64,000 nucleotides of DNA from Uranotaenia lowii (taxonomy: Eukaryota; Arthropoda; Insecta; Diptera; Culicidae): positions 277,055,913-277,119,912 of the forward strand of contig NC_073692.1 in the NCBI RefSeq assembly GCF_029784155.1. The letters run 5' to 3'. Below are positions 11,167-22,165 of this stretch, one piece after another. Numbering within the stretch: position 1 is the first letter of the stretch; each line of letters starts with the position of its first letter. Position numbers and translations under genes: made by a program. Below the pieces are notes generated by a model. That model did no database searches. It was not told where the DNA came from and was given only the letters and a program-made list of their open reading frames with translations.

Positions 11167-11989
11167 CCTGACCAGGCTTCTGAAAAGTACAGCTTTGCCA
11201 TGACAGCTTTTTTCTTGCCAAACAAACTGTCTCGGTTTTCCTTACCACTCGGTTCGCTGCTGTACCGTCGGTAACGAATCGTAATGCTTCGGCTACATCG
11301 CACACGTGCGAGAACCCAGGCTGTACCTGGACAATCGGCTCAAAGCATGCGTTGCCGAAAATGTTGTGCTTTAAACTGTAGCGAACCTAACCGACAGTTC
11401 GGTTTTCATCCCTTCATGCCTCCTGTTTTGAAAATAATTTCATCCTAACTGTCGGCTGCAGGGCGTGACAGTTTTTGCAGGACTGTCACGGGTGACTGTC
11501 GTGCCCATACCGTACCCATGGCCGATCGTATGCGCTGCTGCTCGGTTCGAATAGATCGAACCAGCCATCTATTCGCACCGAGCAGCAGCATACGATCGGC
11601 GCATAACGCGATGTGTGGTGCCGGTGCAGGTTAGGCGAAAAGGGAAGGGGAGGGTGAGGGGTGATCACCACCCACAGTAGCTTCAAGCAAAAGGAAAATT
11701 CATACGTTCGTTCGAAAATAACTCGGCCCGAGCGAATCTCGGCCACAGTCGGACGGAGTAAGTAGTACTGAAAACTGTCACGAAGATTTTCCCAAAACTG
11801 TCACGAAGCTTAAAAAACTTTCATACCCACGAGCAAACTCTCGCATGAGGTAAAACAAGCCCTCGCTGTACATCGCACGACCGCTCCTTTTAAAACTGTC
11901 GGGGAAGAAATATTCGGGAAGCTTTCATCGAGGTGCACGTGCGAGGTTCGCAAGAATACTGTCGTTTGCCAATACTTTTCGGAAGCCTG
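11167..11989. mobile_element. Foldback-type TIR element within the minisatellite
   Basis: The termini are inverted: CAGGCTTCTGAAAAGTAC near 11173 and its match ending TACTTTTCGGAAGCCTG at 11989. CCCCTG flanks both sides (11161-11166, 11990-11995), splitting an array unit. The duplication length is uncertain (6 to 8 bp) because the edges are repetitive. The centre is a strong hairpin (11521-11600), with CTGTCACG repeats on both sides. GC-richer than its surroundings. No transposase. Confidence 0.65.
11521..11600. repeat. Hairpin, about 34 bp arms
   Basis: Left arm 11521-11556 (GCCGATCGTATGCGCTGCTG...) pairs with 11567-11600, with one mismatch and a two-base bulge around a 10 base loop. Confidence 0.85.
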
Positions 11990-12422
11990 CCCCTGACCCT
12001 AAATTTGATAACTGTAATCGATTTCTCGTCTCTCAAAATACTCATGTGCAAATTTTCATCACAATCTGGTGTATAATAACGCCAATATCGCAAAAACATT
12101 CATCAGTTGATATGGACGACCCTTTTGGCCGACCCCTGACCCTAAATTTGATAACTGCAATCGATTGTTCGTCTCTCAAAATACTCAAGTGCAAATTTTC
12201 AACACGATCCGACAAAAAATAACGTCAATATCGCGAAAACCATATTTGTGTTGTATGGACGACCTCCTTCAGAAGGGGTCATCTAAAAATCAGAAAACAT
12301 TTATCATCTTTCCTGGACCTAATGAGTATCCATGCCAAATTTCAGACCTCTAGCTCTAAATACGGCTGAGTCTATAGAGGACAAACAAACAAACAAACAT
12401 ACAGATAATTGCTTTTTATATA

Positions 12423-13005
12423 CAGGGTGACAAGAAAGTTCTGTCACACTTTTTTTGGGGTAGCCTGTAGCCTATACGTTGTATCTCTCTGGTGCCATCT
12501 ATATGTCAAATGAAAGGGCTAACTTTGCTGCCCACAGTGGCAGAGTTTCGTTTCTGTGCAGTTTGTGTACATTAAGTTGTGAGTGGTAGAGTTGAGAGCA
12601 GCTGTTATCGCTGAATATGTGAGAGGGTTCAAACCCGGCCACATATTCAACATATTCAAACACCTAAAACTGCTCGTAGTCAACCGGAAATTCGTGTACC
12701 AGACCATAAATCGATCCTAGAGATCAGAGGCACCGAGGACAAGACACGATCTGGACGACCAAGGTCTGTGAGAACTCCAAGGTTGAAAAATATTATACGA
12801 GACCGGACGTGCGAGCCGCTTGCGACGACTTTCCGAGACGTCTGAAGCTGGTTCGATCAGAGAAAGGTGGTGTAATTCCGAGATATCATCTGTGAAGTAT
12901 CTTGATGAGTTACTTAATAAAGCTATGAAAGTCAGATTCTGATTTTCTTCTTATTCTTTGAAATTTTGAGACTTTTCTGTGTGACCGGACTTTTTTGTCA
13001 CCCTG
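12423..13005 (+). mobile_element. Internally deleted Tc1/mariner element, TA duplication
   Basis: Left end CAGGGTGACAAGAAAGTTC, right end the inverted match of CAGGGTGACAAAAAAGTCC, TA on each side (12421-12422, 13006-13007). It sits in the TATATA tail of the Helitron-like element. At 583 bp it keeps both termini and only the N-terminal part of a transposase gene (12593-12840). Confidence 0.85.
12593..12840 (+). pseudogene. Mariner-type transposase N-terminus, truncated
   Basis: AAVIAEYVRGFKPGHI, then KLLVVNRKFVYQTI, then (after a stop and a frame change) GTEDKTRSGRPRSVRTPR. This is the paired helix-turn-helix DNA-binding part of a mariner-like transposase with the usual GRPRS.RT linker. The catalytic domain is deleted. 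It differs in wording from the DD37E fragments elsewhere in the window, so it is a second mariner lineage. Confidence 0.7.
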
Positions 13006-13060
13006 TAGGTATATAGATTAATTAAAAGACTGTGTGCAGTGAGAAGCAGTTCATATTTAG

Positions 13061-14239
13061 TAGAGATGTACCGAATAGTGGTATTCGGCGAACGGCCGAA
13101 TACCGAATATTGACCTTTTCAACTATTCGGCCAAACGAATATTCGGCCGAATATTCGGTCGAATATTCTATTGAGTTTTTAATGAAAAAAACTTAAGCGA
13201 TTATATCAATGTTCTCTATTTCTTCAATATTTATACCCCTCATGTTTCTTATTCGATTATTTTCAACCAGATGAAATTATCGGATGATGTATTTCAAGAT
13301 GTTTTTAGGTAGGGGTCCTTCATATTTTTAAAATATCAACAATAACTAAAAGACATCATATGACTCGTCGTTTCAAGGGCGTTTATCTCCAAAGAGATTG
13401 CGTTCCTGTGAAATCTGGGATAAAACATGTCGAAACAGATGCCAAACTATTTGAAATTGCTTCTTTGATATTGAATTAGATGAAAGTTGAATTTGAGGGA
13501 GATACCTTCAAAATAGTTGTTGAAAAGATAAATGATCTTTAACCTTAAGCATACCATACTGCCAACCACACGTATCCACACGGTCAAGCATTCAGGACAA
13601 TTTTTGAAAAAAAAAATTTAAAAAGGGCAAAATTTATGTATATTTTGAAATTTTTGAAAAATCGTTATTGAACACAAAATTTAAAAAAATTTAAAGATGA
13701 ATTTGAGTTTTTTATTTGATTTAGCAAATAATCTGAATAAACCTGAACAAAACTCGGCAAGTTTTAAACAATATCTGGACATCCCGTCCAGATTTGACTT
13801 ATCTGGATTCTTTACTGGAGCTATGGGCAAACAGAAATATATCCAGAAATTCTGGAATAAACTATAATCAAAGTATAAAGCGATACCGTTCAGCATACTT
13901 CTGTACGATCTACAGTGAAAGATACGCGGATCTTAGATGTTTTGTTGAAACCATTTTTTTTTCCTTTTTTGTAGGAATTTAATCCATTGAGGTCGTTCTT
14001 CCTCATAACTGCTGAAACCTTAAGTTCTCAATAATTGTGTAGTATTTGCAACATTACTTTTGGATATTTTATAAATTATCCAAAAAAATTTGAAAAATTT
14101 ACAAGTCTGTAGTAGATATTTGGCCTATTCGGCCGAATACTTAGCTCAACTATTCGGTGAGCCGCATATTCGGCTTAACGGTTTTTCGGCGGTATTCGGC
14201 GCCGAATATTCGGCCAACCGAATATTCGGTACATCTCTA
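13061..14239 (+). mobile_element. hAT-type MITE (TAGAGATGTACCGAAT ends), copy 1
   Basis: Ends TAGAGATGTACCGAATA and the inverted ATTCGGTACATCTCTA. The 8 bp duplication ATATTTAG lies at 13053-13060 and 14240-14247. The subterminal zones are filled with ATTCGGCCGAAT palindromes. The interior has no transposase. Copy 2 (27192-28410) is very similar across the length, and copy 3 (55212-57051) is older and broken. Confidence 0.9.
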
Positions 14240-14247
14240 ATATTTAG

Positions 14248-16455
14248 AAAACTAACGTTCTGCGCCGAAGAAATTGGATAAGATGACTGTACATAATCTG
14301 ATGGCAGGCGTCAAACGAAAGGCTCGCCAATTTGGACTGGGTCGACCGGAATTTTTACCGAGTTTTTTTTCCCACCTGTCAAACATATTGAATTTCAAAA
14401 AAAAGATACTTTGATTTTTTAATCCAAAGACCTTTTCTTTACATTTTTAACAAAACAGGAAAGGATCGTCGAAGTCCACAGGGAGGAAGAACCTTAATGT
14501 CGAACTCCTATAAAAAAGAAATATAAATATTTTATTATTTTCGAAACAACCTGAAATAGTGGCTTATTTCAAAACATCAAATAAAACATAAGCTTGATAT
14601 GATTCTCTCAGTATTAAAAACTATTTTGAATATATTTGTGCGCCTTATTCATCAGCAAGTCTAAATTAATATTTTGGATGTGTTATTCGAATACCACAAA
14701 AACTCAAATGTACTCATCCTTTTACTGCAAATGGATTGTTGTGTATGATTATGCCACAGCCATTTGGTTTTCCCACAAGGAAAACGTCATTGTTGCCCAC
14801 CCATAAAACTCGAATAAGAGTATCATAAAGGCTGGCAAAGATGTCGTCTTATGCTTTTCACATTGTCCCATCATAGAGCATATCGGAGAGTTAAGTTTTT
14901 CCAGTGGGGAGTTTTTTTATACTTGTATCTCGCTCAAACGTACCATCTGCCGAAATCCATTTAGCTTTTTATGACAAATTCAAATGCATGCGGTAGAATA
15001 AACTGAACGGAATTGAGTGATTGATGAACTCGGTAGAGGAATCTATTTGATGGCACTTGAATGGATAAAAGAGGAAAAAAGCTCTTTTCATAAAACCCAC
15101 CTTTGAAGTACTTCCATCGGGAAGCTAACAAACCTGATTTTATTTGTTAAGTGTTAAAATTGAGAAAACAGCTTAGATGTTGATGGGACCCTGTTCATTG
15201 CAATAAAAATTGATGGTTCTGTGTAAACTTCATCAATGGCTTTTTGTTTATATTCGAGTGATCAAGAATGATTTGAATTAGAGACTTCAAAAAAACTTTT
15301 AGATATTTTAAGAATATTCATTAATAGCAATAGCAATTTTCCAAAATTTTAGGGTTTATTAGAAAGAGAACTTTGAGATAACCAGCAAAATTGAAAGTAA
15401 CCCCCCCCCCCCCCACTTTCAATGTTCGGGATGTTAATCGAAATCAAACGGACAAAATCCAATCAGGTACCACGTTCTGTTTCATGGTTCATTGGAATAT
15501 TGTGTGCCGTATATGTAAATGTGACCGGACAATATTTAACCAATCGGACATGATCGACGAGCCACAACCCGTTTCGGCGAAGGTGAAAAACTGTCCCTCT
15601 TCCGGAAGATAAGCTCGCGGAACAAATTTGATGTTGTGATCCATTATGCACATGAAAAGTTGATGGCTAAAGTCCACTCTCTACTACCTACTGGTTGGTC
15701 TGGGAGCAGGACTAGAGTGAGAAAAAAATTAAGCCCCAACACAGCACAGAGCGGAGTGCAGCAAGCAACAAAATTTGGGCGCTGTTTCCATATCTCGCGA
15801 ATGGGATGGCGAAAAAATGTAATTTTCAAATTCCAATTTTACGGATACTGGCGGGAAGTTACGCTTCAATGCGCTCACCTCTACATTGGAAAAAAATATT
15901 GTGAAAATTTATTATCATGCCAACTCTCTGTCAACTTTCCGGGAAATGGTCAGGCCATTGTTGGGCGTCTTTCCGTGGCCCGTGGCCTAGATTCGAATAT
16001 GGAGGTGAATATTAAAGTTAGATTGAGTTTACTGAGCCGGAAAAAAGGATTCCATGTAGCGAGATAATGTATGCGATAAATACTTTATGACGGAAAGGGC
16101 AGAAAATAATCATTTTGTTGAAATATGTATTACCGAATTTTGGTAGTTTCTTTTGAGTTAACTTTGTGAGCTCATGCGAGCAGCATAACTAGTTGACAAA
16201 AAAATAATAAAAAGTCGGTTCTTCGTTTTTTTTTCCAATGCTATTGACGATTGTATCATTTCTTATGGTTTAAGAACATTGTTGTGAGAAGAGGAGTAGA
16301 AAAAAAAAATCTAAAACTTGGGCAGAGTAGAAAAAAAAATGACTTATACATAGGAAAAAGTATTTGTTTCCAAATCGTGGATAAAGAGTGAAAAACTGAT
16401 ATCAAACAATGCATAGGAAAATAATTTGTTTTGTTTTTAGAGTTTTAACATGTTA
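14248..16455. other. Apparently single-copy stretch, no recognised gene
   Basis: The longest piece of the first third without an identified transposon. It has a C14 run at 15401-15414. Between 15390 and 16075 GC rises and open frames occur on both strands (see next entry). The remainder is AT-rich with no motif. Confidence 0.4.
15489..15677 (-). other. Candidate coding fragment, unknown
   Basis: A 62-codon minus-strand frame includes CIMDHNIKFVPRAYLPEEG and FTFAETGCGSSIMSDWLNIV before stopping. Its residue mix looks more protein-like than the surrounding frames, and GTAGTAG just upstream could act as an acceptor. I recognise no domain. It overlaps the start of a 143-codon plus-strand frame (15636-16067), so at most one is real. 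Weak call. Confidence 0.2.
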
Positions 16456-18442
16456 TCTATATATATAAAAATGAATGTTTGTCTGTCTGTCTGTTCCCTA
16501 TAGACTCGAAAACTACTGAACCGATCATCGTCAAAACTGGCATCTGAGGGTTTTTGAGGCCGGGGATGGTTTCTGTAATAGTCAAAACTCCATCCGACTT
16601 AAGAAAGGAGAGGCTTCCATACAAAATTTGTAATTTTTCGAAACAAATTAAAGTCATGACATCCATTTTCTTGAGATTTTTTTTTCCTTTGGGTGGTTTG
16701 TTTTTCGTCTCTATGATCGAGGCGTCGCGAAAGGAAAGTAACCCAGGCATAGCATACTGATCAGTAGGAATATTTTGGCGCGTATTTCTCAACCAAGCAT
16801 ATTTTCTTTGAGGGGTTTGTTTTTCGTCTCCATGGGCGAGCAAACGTCGTCGCAAGAGGATAGTAACCAAAGCACACTGTTCATTGATTGCTGGAAAATT
16901 TAACAATAAGGCGCCTGTTTCTCAAACACGTGGGGGCGATATGCAACCTAGATGTGTTTTTTCTTGCTTATTAGATTTGTACACAGCACGTGGTAATGAA
17001 TGACGCTTAGATGTGACACGGATTGGTATTTTATCAATCGAATCAAAACCAATTTAAAGATTTGAAAAATACTTCCATATTTAGTTCATGTTAATGTAGG
17101 TAGCATTCGAATTTTCATTCAAGGAACATTAGAACATGTTCAAACGTTCAACTTTTTCTGTTGAAAAAAATTAAAAATTATGTTTTCTTCTAGAAATTGT
17201 TACTTCGGCCCAAATACACAACTGAAACGAATTCAGAAATGAAGGTGGGAGCTTTTTATTTGAAATAATTCTGAAATAACCATCGTACTTTTTGCTTACA
17301 TACCAATTCAAGTGCGTACTTAACATGAAAAGTGTTTTTGTGTTACATGGCTGCATATAAGAGACTTTTGATCCGCTTCGTTTTTGAAAAGCGAGACTTT
17401 AGAACTGATATTCAACTGGAAGCAAAATTTTTAAGAGAAATTTTTAGTATACCCTTAAAATGTTAAAAACAATATTCCCTTCTGTCAACTTACACGGTGG
17501 GGCAAGGGCAAACGTCGAACTTTTAAGAAATTCATCTTCAAAATGATTCAATATGTTGGAAAGATCAGAATGGGTATTCCGAATGTTGAAACTGAAGCGG
17601 TTATTGAAAATTCTTAAATGTTTTTGTAAATGAAGGTCATTCCCTTTGAACAGCATTCGTTAAAAGTGGAGTTACAAACATAAATTTATATTACAGGAAT
17701 ACTGCAGATATATCAGTGAAACTTGATAGAACAAAAAGCAGGAATTCGTATTAAATCCATTTTAAAGCCATTACTCTGACGCATCTGTAAATAAGCTTTG
17801 CAATGACACTTGCCTCAATATACGGGACAAATGTAAACTTAGAAATTTGTTTTTGCCAACATTTTTGAATATTTGACTTTCAAAGAGAAAATTTAAAAAA
17901 AAAAAACGCTGAGAACTTATTTAGTTATGCAACTGATATTTTTTTTAAATATATGTATTTTTACCGTAGTAAATTTATTTAAAAAAAAAGAAATTTGCAC
18001 TGTATTTAATACATAACTAATTTAATATATTTTTCATTACCATGATAAGTGCTGTTTGGGTATCGAGCCGGTTTAATTTGCCTACCTTCTTGAAGCAGTG
18101 GGGGACAAGATTGAAAAAGATGAGAGAGCTCCCATGTAAATTTAAGATAAAGAGCTTTTCAAAGAAGGGACCATATTTAAAAAGGTTTTTTTTGGGTACA
18201 GAGTACAAATTTCAGATCTTGAAAAACGAGTTTAGAGTTCAAGTTTCAGTAAATAATATATACCATCTTTGAATTGCAATTCAGAACTGCAGCTGCAGCT
18301 CTCATTTCAAAGTTGTTGGTTCTGAAGTATTATGAGGTTTGATTTAAAAAAATGCTCTCTAAAAACTAAATTTGAATAAATTTTTACAAATTACATTTAT
18401 TTCCGGGGCGGAAGGTGTAGCAAAGCACAACGGGTCAGCTAG
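16456..18442 (+). mobile_element. Helitron-like element, forward copy
   Basis: Starts TCTATATATATAAAAATGAA after an A, followed by TGTCTGTCTGTCTGTTCC, and ends CGGGTCAGCTAG before a T. It has the TC start, CTAG end and A/T insertion site of Helitrons. The first 200 bp (CCTATAGACTCGAAAACTAC, GAACCGATCATCG) are shared with the array unit at 18871-19925. No Rep/helicase found. Confidence 0.65.
16676..16890 (+). repeat. Two direct repeats of about 125 bp
   Basis: GGTTTGTTTTTCGTCTCTATG followed by GATCGAGGCGTCGCGAAAGG at about 16695, and GGTTTGTTTTTCGTCTCCATG followed by GGCGAGCAAACGTCGTCGC at about 16816. Part of the Helitron-like body. Confidence 0.7.
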
Positions 18443-18525
18443 TCACTAATATAATTTACTCCTATTAATTTCCCCCTATTAATGTACATCTTTCACAAAT
18501 ACTATTTCACGGGACGGGACGGGAG

Positions 18526-18735
18526 TAATATCATAATTACTCAATTGGCAAGTCAGATGCCTTTTGAGCCGAAATCCGTGAGTTCGATCCATCCTAAGAG
18601 TAAAAATTTATCACAGTTGTATCGGATATGTTTTTCAATGACTTTTTACTTACTGTAACGTTTATTTAAAGTCGCGAATGACATATAGATGTTACAACGA
18701 CTACGATCGAAACAAACAAAATAAACTTTTCTTAT
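18526..18735 (+). mobile_element. tRNA-derived SINE, diverged copy
   Basis: TCAATTGGCAAGTCAGATGC resembles the A-box region and GAGTTCGATCC the B-box. The rest (AGTTGTATCGGATATG, AAAGTCGCGAATGACAT) matches the copies at 19263 and 51659. The 5' end is degraded and no target duplication is evident. Confidence 0.65.
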
Positions 18736-18870
18736 TATTACAGTTGCGTTAAAAAAAAAAGAAATCGTGTGAAGCTGCGCACTCTCTTCCAACTTTGACA
18801 GACTGCCATTTCTTTATCGGTTTATATTTTTCCATGAAAACTAACTCTGTCTGTCTTTTCCCTATAGACT

Positions 18871-19925
18871 TGAAAACTACCCAACCGATCAATGTGAAAT
18901 TCGCTATGTAAGAGTTTATGGGGTCGAGGATGGTTTCTGAAATACTTGCAAACCGCTTCAACTTGAAGAACAGGAGGCTTCCATACAAAATTAATAAAAA
19001 TATGGCACATCTCGAACAGATTTCAGAAACTACTGAACCGATCAACGTCAAATTTAGTGCGTAGCTGTTTTCAAGACCGGGAATAGTTGCTATAATACCT
19101 TCATACCTCTCCGATTCCAAAAAGGAGTGAGCTTCCTTACAAAATTAACAAAATGTTTACACAATTCAAACATTTTTCGAAAACTACTTAAACTATCAAC
19201 GTGAAATTGGGCGTGTTGCCGTTTTAAATACCGAGAATGGTTTCTATAAAACTTTTAAACCTGGGCTTGTGATATAGATCAGTTGGCAAGTCTGTTGTCT
19301 CCTGAGCCGACGTCCGCGAGTTCGAGCCCAAAAGTAAACACCGAACACAGTTGTACCGGATAAGTTTTTCAAAAACGATCCGCCAACTGTAACGTTGATA
19401 AAGTCGCGAATGCCATAAAGATGGTAAAACGACTTTAATCGAAACAAAAAAAAATACTTTTAAACCTCTTCAAATTAAAAAAGGAGGCTCCCATAAAAAA
19501 TTAACAAAAATTTGACACAATTCGAACAATATTTAGAAAATACTTAACCGATCAAATCAAAACCGAGAATGATTTCTAAAATACTTTCAAACCTCTCCGA
19601 AACCTAAAACGGTGCTTTCATACAAATTAGCAAAAATTTGATAGAAATCGAACAATTTTCTGAAACTACCTAATCGATCAACCTGAAATGGTTTTGGGAA
19701 TGGTTTCTATAATACTTTTATACCTCTCCAAATTCAATAAAGGGGCTCCCATAAAAAAATGATAAAATTTTTTTTACACAATTCGAACAATTTTCAGAAA
19801 ATACTGAACCCATCAACGTGAAACTTGGCGTGTAGCCGTTTTCAAGACCGGGAATGGTTTCTATAATACCTACTTTTAAACCTTTCATATAGAATTAACA
19901 AAAGTTGCCAAAATTATTACAGTTC
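18871..19925 (+). repeat. Minisatellite, unit about 125-155 bp
   Basis: Six to seven units carry GAAAACTACTGAACCGATCA, then ..GACCGGGAATGGTTTCTATA and ..GGAGGCTCCCATACAAA. Unit starts lie near 18871, 19026, 19180, 19536, 19660 and 19797. One unit is split by the SINE at 19263. Confidence 0.85.
19263..19455 (+). mobile_element. tRNA-derived SINE with 12 bp duplication
   Basis: GGGCTTGTGATATAGATCAG (A-box region TAGATCAGTTGG) and GAGTTCGAGCCC (B-box), then a tRNA-unrelated body ending in poly(A). ACTTTTAAACCT flanks it at 19251-19262 and 19456-19467. Near-identical to 51659-51866. Confidence 0.9.
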
Positions 19926-20217
19926 TCGGAGGATTGCTGTAAAAAGTTGATAAACGTAAGCGTTTTGTCATAATGAGATGATTTATTGAATTGACAAAAA
20001 TGTTATAACAAAATTTGATGATATATTGTATTTGTTTGAGTATAATCTCACCGCTCAATAGTGTGAGTAGGGCAGATCAAAACATCGCAGAACGTCAAAG
20101 TCAGATCCATCCGAAAGTGATCTAAAAAGGCTTTCGGATGGATATAAGCTCTGTTCACTGTTCGAATGGAAGCTTTTTGCCACTTGAAATTTAATACTTG
20201 TACAAATTATGAATGTG

Positions 20218-20930
20218 CACTCAGAAAAATACTAATATGTATGCCATAAGATTCTCTTATGAAGTGGCGCCATAAGAAAAATTAATGAAATTCATAAGAT
20301 TGTCTTATGACGCGAATGAATTTTGAAGATGAACGCCTACTTCAATGAGAGGTTGCTGCTTTTCATAAGAGATTCTTATGGAAACAGTAAATCACTTTCT
20401 AATAAGAAAAATTCTCGATATTTCATGCTGAAAACATTCACTTTATTGTTTGCCAAATTTGTTTAAAATTAAATCCTTCATGGTCACCATCAGCAGCGCA
20501 TCAACAGGCGGCTCCATCAAAGTTTTTTTGCCGCATCTTATTCTTCGACCTTTCGTTTTTTGGCGATCAGCTTGCTGAAAAGTAAACAAATAATTTATTT
20601 TAGTTTACTAATATATTCCACGTTCACACCAAAAACATCAAATCGAACTTACCATTCCGGAGATAACAATAACATTTAACATTGAAAGAAAACTAGAATA
20701 ACTATGAACTGGCGATTGCTTCGTACTGTTAGATAATGAAAAAAAAACTGATGCTATGAATGAATGTGTTCATCATTTTTTCACAATGCCGTTTCTTCTT
20801 TTTTTTTCATAAGAACAGCGTATGAAAATTGAAAGAATTTCATAAGACTCTTATGAAAAATTAGTTTGGACGCAAAAAGCGGTTCATAAGATGTATCTTA
20901 TGAAATTTATAATAAGATTTCCTCTGAGTG
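20218..20930. mobile_element. TIR element with CATAAGA/TCTTATG palindromes
   Basis: Ends CACTCAGAAAAAT and the inverse of CACTCAGAGGAAAT. TGTG lies on both sides (20214-20217, 20931-20934), so the duplication is 2 to 4 bp. At least seven copies of CATAAGA..TCTTATG sit in the two subterminal zones (20247-20385, 20810-20920). The centre encodes a spliced mini-ORF (20443-20682). No transposase. Confidence 0.75.
20443..20682 (-). CDS. Two-exon 53-residue mini-ORF carried by a TIR element
   Basis: Exon 1 is 20653-20682 (ATG plus nine codons: MLNVIVISGM), the first ATG after an upstream stop. Donor GTAAGT; the 78 bp intron (20575-20652) ends TTTACTTTTCAG. Exon 2 is 20443-20574 (43 codons and a stop), joined in phase 0. 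It begins QADRQKTKGRRIRCGKK, a strongly basic run that could be a nuclear signal, and ends LMVTMKDLILNKFGKQ. The stop codon overlaps an AATAAA signal (20442-20447). No catalytic motif; I do not recognise the family. The intact frame, canonical splice sites and poly(A) signal are seen; that it is expressed is inference. It could be the leftover N-terminal exons of a transposase or a captured host gene. Confidence 0.5.
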
Positions 20931-22074
20931 TGTGTATAATATTAGTAGGAAGGTTTTTTTATTATATTCAATCCTCATTTTCGTAGCACACCATACACTT
21001 GTAAAGAGGACAGTTCAAACCAATCCGTCGGCTTGTACAGATCGCCTAAAATAAAACCCCCCAATCAAACCGAATCAAATAAAAGTTGTTCTTTTAACTT
21101 GAGTTTTCTCAAATCGTCGCGAGTTCTAAATTAGTATTCGAAAGTGTTCCGGTACCAAAACAGTATTGATAGATGCTTTCCCTTTTCATAAATGTAGATT
21201 CTCAAGATTAAATAAATGTTACATACATTTCATTGATAAAAGCAATGTCTTTGTGTTTTCATAAAGTTTGACACACTGTTTGATCACGTACAAATTTACC
21301 TGTAATACTTCTCCAGTTCCAAAAAGGGGCGATTTTTATTTCAATTAGAAGGGTTTATTTATTGTATTGAAGATCCCTTCTATTCTTTCTAAAGGGTGGC
21401 TGCTTCAATCTAGAAACCTTCAAGTTACATTGAGACTCAAGACAATCTTGACAGTCAGATGCCACGAAAAATAGCTCACTTTTGAAAAATGATTAAATTT
21501 AAAGTAAAAGGAAGTTTGTGCTAAGTATAATAATTTTAACGATCTTAATTATTTTCCATGGAAGGTTTAGCAAAGCACACCGGTTCAGCTGTTAAGAATA
21601 AGGTTCAGAATTAGAAGAACAGAGTTTCAGAAATGACTTGCCAAATATACTGATAAACAGTTTTGATACACAATTAAAGCGAGTATTATATTCGCTCTTG
21701 TGTTTCAATATCACTTCTGTTGGAAAAAATTCTATTTCTGAACAAAGCAAAAATGAAATTACTATCAATTTACAAGATTCTTTTTGATCAATTTTCATTT
21801 TTTGAAAGAAAAAACCAAGAATACATGAATTACGATGTTTTCCTTGCTAACATCCGTCCAAAAAAGAATGAAATCATCTGATGAGCGATAATGAACCTCA
21901 TTTTTTACCCAGCACCATTTTTAATTGCGTTGATTGATTTTGACAAAGCTTCACCTGGTACTAGATCAATCATTTTTTACATTTTTGGACGGAATTTCAA
22001 GAATTTTGAATGAAAATTGTCAAAGATACAGAAAATTTAGAAAAGGAATTTCAAATTTCTCGTTTCTACGGGAA

Positions 22075-22165
22075 AAAACCGTATCTTTGTTTTCAGTCAT
22101 TATACAGACTTTAAACTGTGTAGGGCGTTAGTTGGATAGTTGAAATAGAATGAATGAAAATTTCA
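22075..22165 (+). repeat. Dispersed repeat shared with 53043-53150
   Basis: GTATCTTTGTTTTCAGTCAT then ..GACTTTAAACTGTGTAGGGC here, and GTATCTTTTTTTCAGTCATTG then ..AGTCTTTAAATGCTGTGGAG at 53045, same orientation. The second lies inside the TACCGG hAT element. Family unknown. Confidence 0.55.

Larger units (their letters stand above)
10392..12262. repeat. Minisatellite, unit about 145 bp
   Basis: About seven units, each containing TGGACGACCCCTTTGGCCGA, then ..CCCTAAATTTGATAACTG, then CACTCATGTGCAAATTTTC and AACGCCAATATCGCAAAAAC. Unit starts lie near 10394, 10541, 10706, 10851, 10995, 11139 and 12113. The first two units are the most diverged. The array is split by the foldback element at 11167-11989. 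Arrays of this sort are common inside Helitron-related elements. Confidence 0.85.
9894..13017 (-). mobile_element. Helitron-like element with minisatellite core
   Basis: On the minus strand it begins TCTATATACC (the TATATA run is interrupted by the element at 12423) and ends with the inverse of CTAGCTGATCCCGTACGAAC. Read on the minus strand the ends are 5'-TC and CTAG-3', between an A and a T, the Helitron rule. An ACAAACAAACAAACATAC tract sits near 12380. The body is a tandem array of about 145 bp units. No Rep/helicase domain is visible, so it is non-autonomous. Other copies of the same type: 16456-18442, 18836-21592, 23022-25374. Confidence 0.6.
18836..21592 (+). mobile_element. Helitron-like element, degenerate copy with array
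   Basis: The beginning (AACTCTGTCTGTCTTTTCCC) and the end (GAAGGTTTAGCAAAGCACAC, CGGTTCAGCT) match the copy at 16456-18442 but are diverged, so the terminal TC and CTAG are not intact. It contains the tandem array 18871-19925, the SINE at 19263-19455 and the palindrome-rich element at 20218-20930. Confidence 0.5.

Noticed and set aside
10392..12262. CRISPR-like array
   Set aside because: Units are long (about 145 bp), contiguous and diverged, without unique spacers; eukaryotic minisatellite.
15636..16067. 143-codon plus-strand frame with ATG
   Set aside because: The longest frame outside LINE-type and exon-like blocks, but no domain, no recognised motif, and it overlaps an opposite-strand frame that looks no worse. 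Not enough to call a gene.
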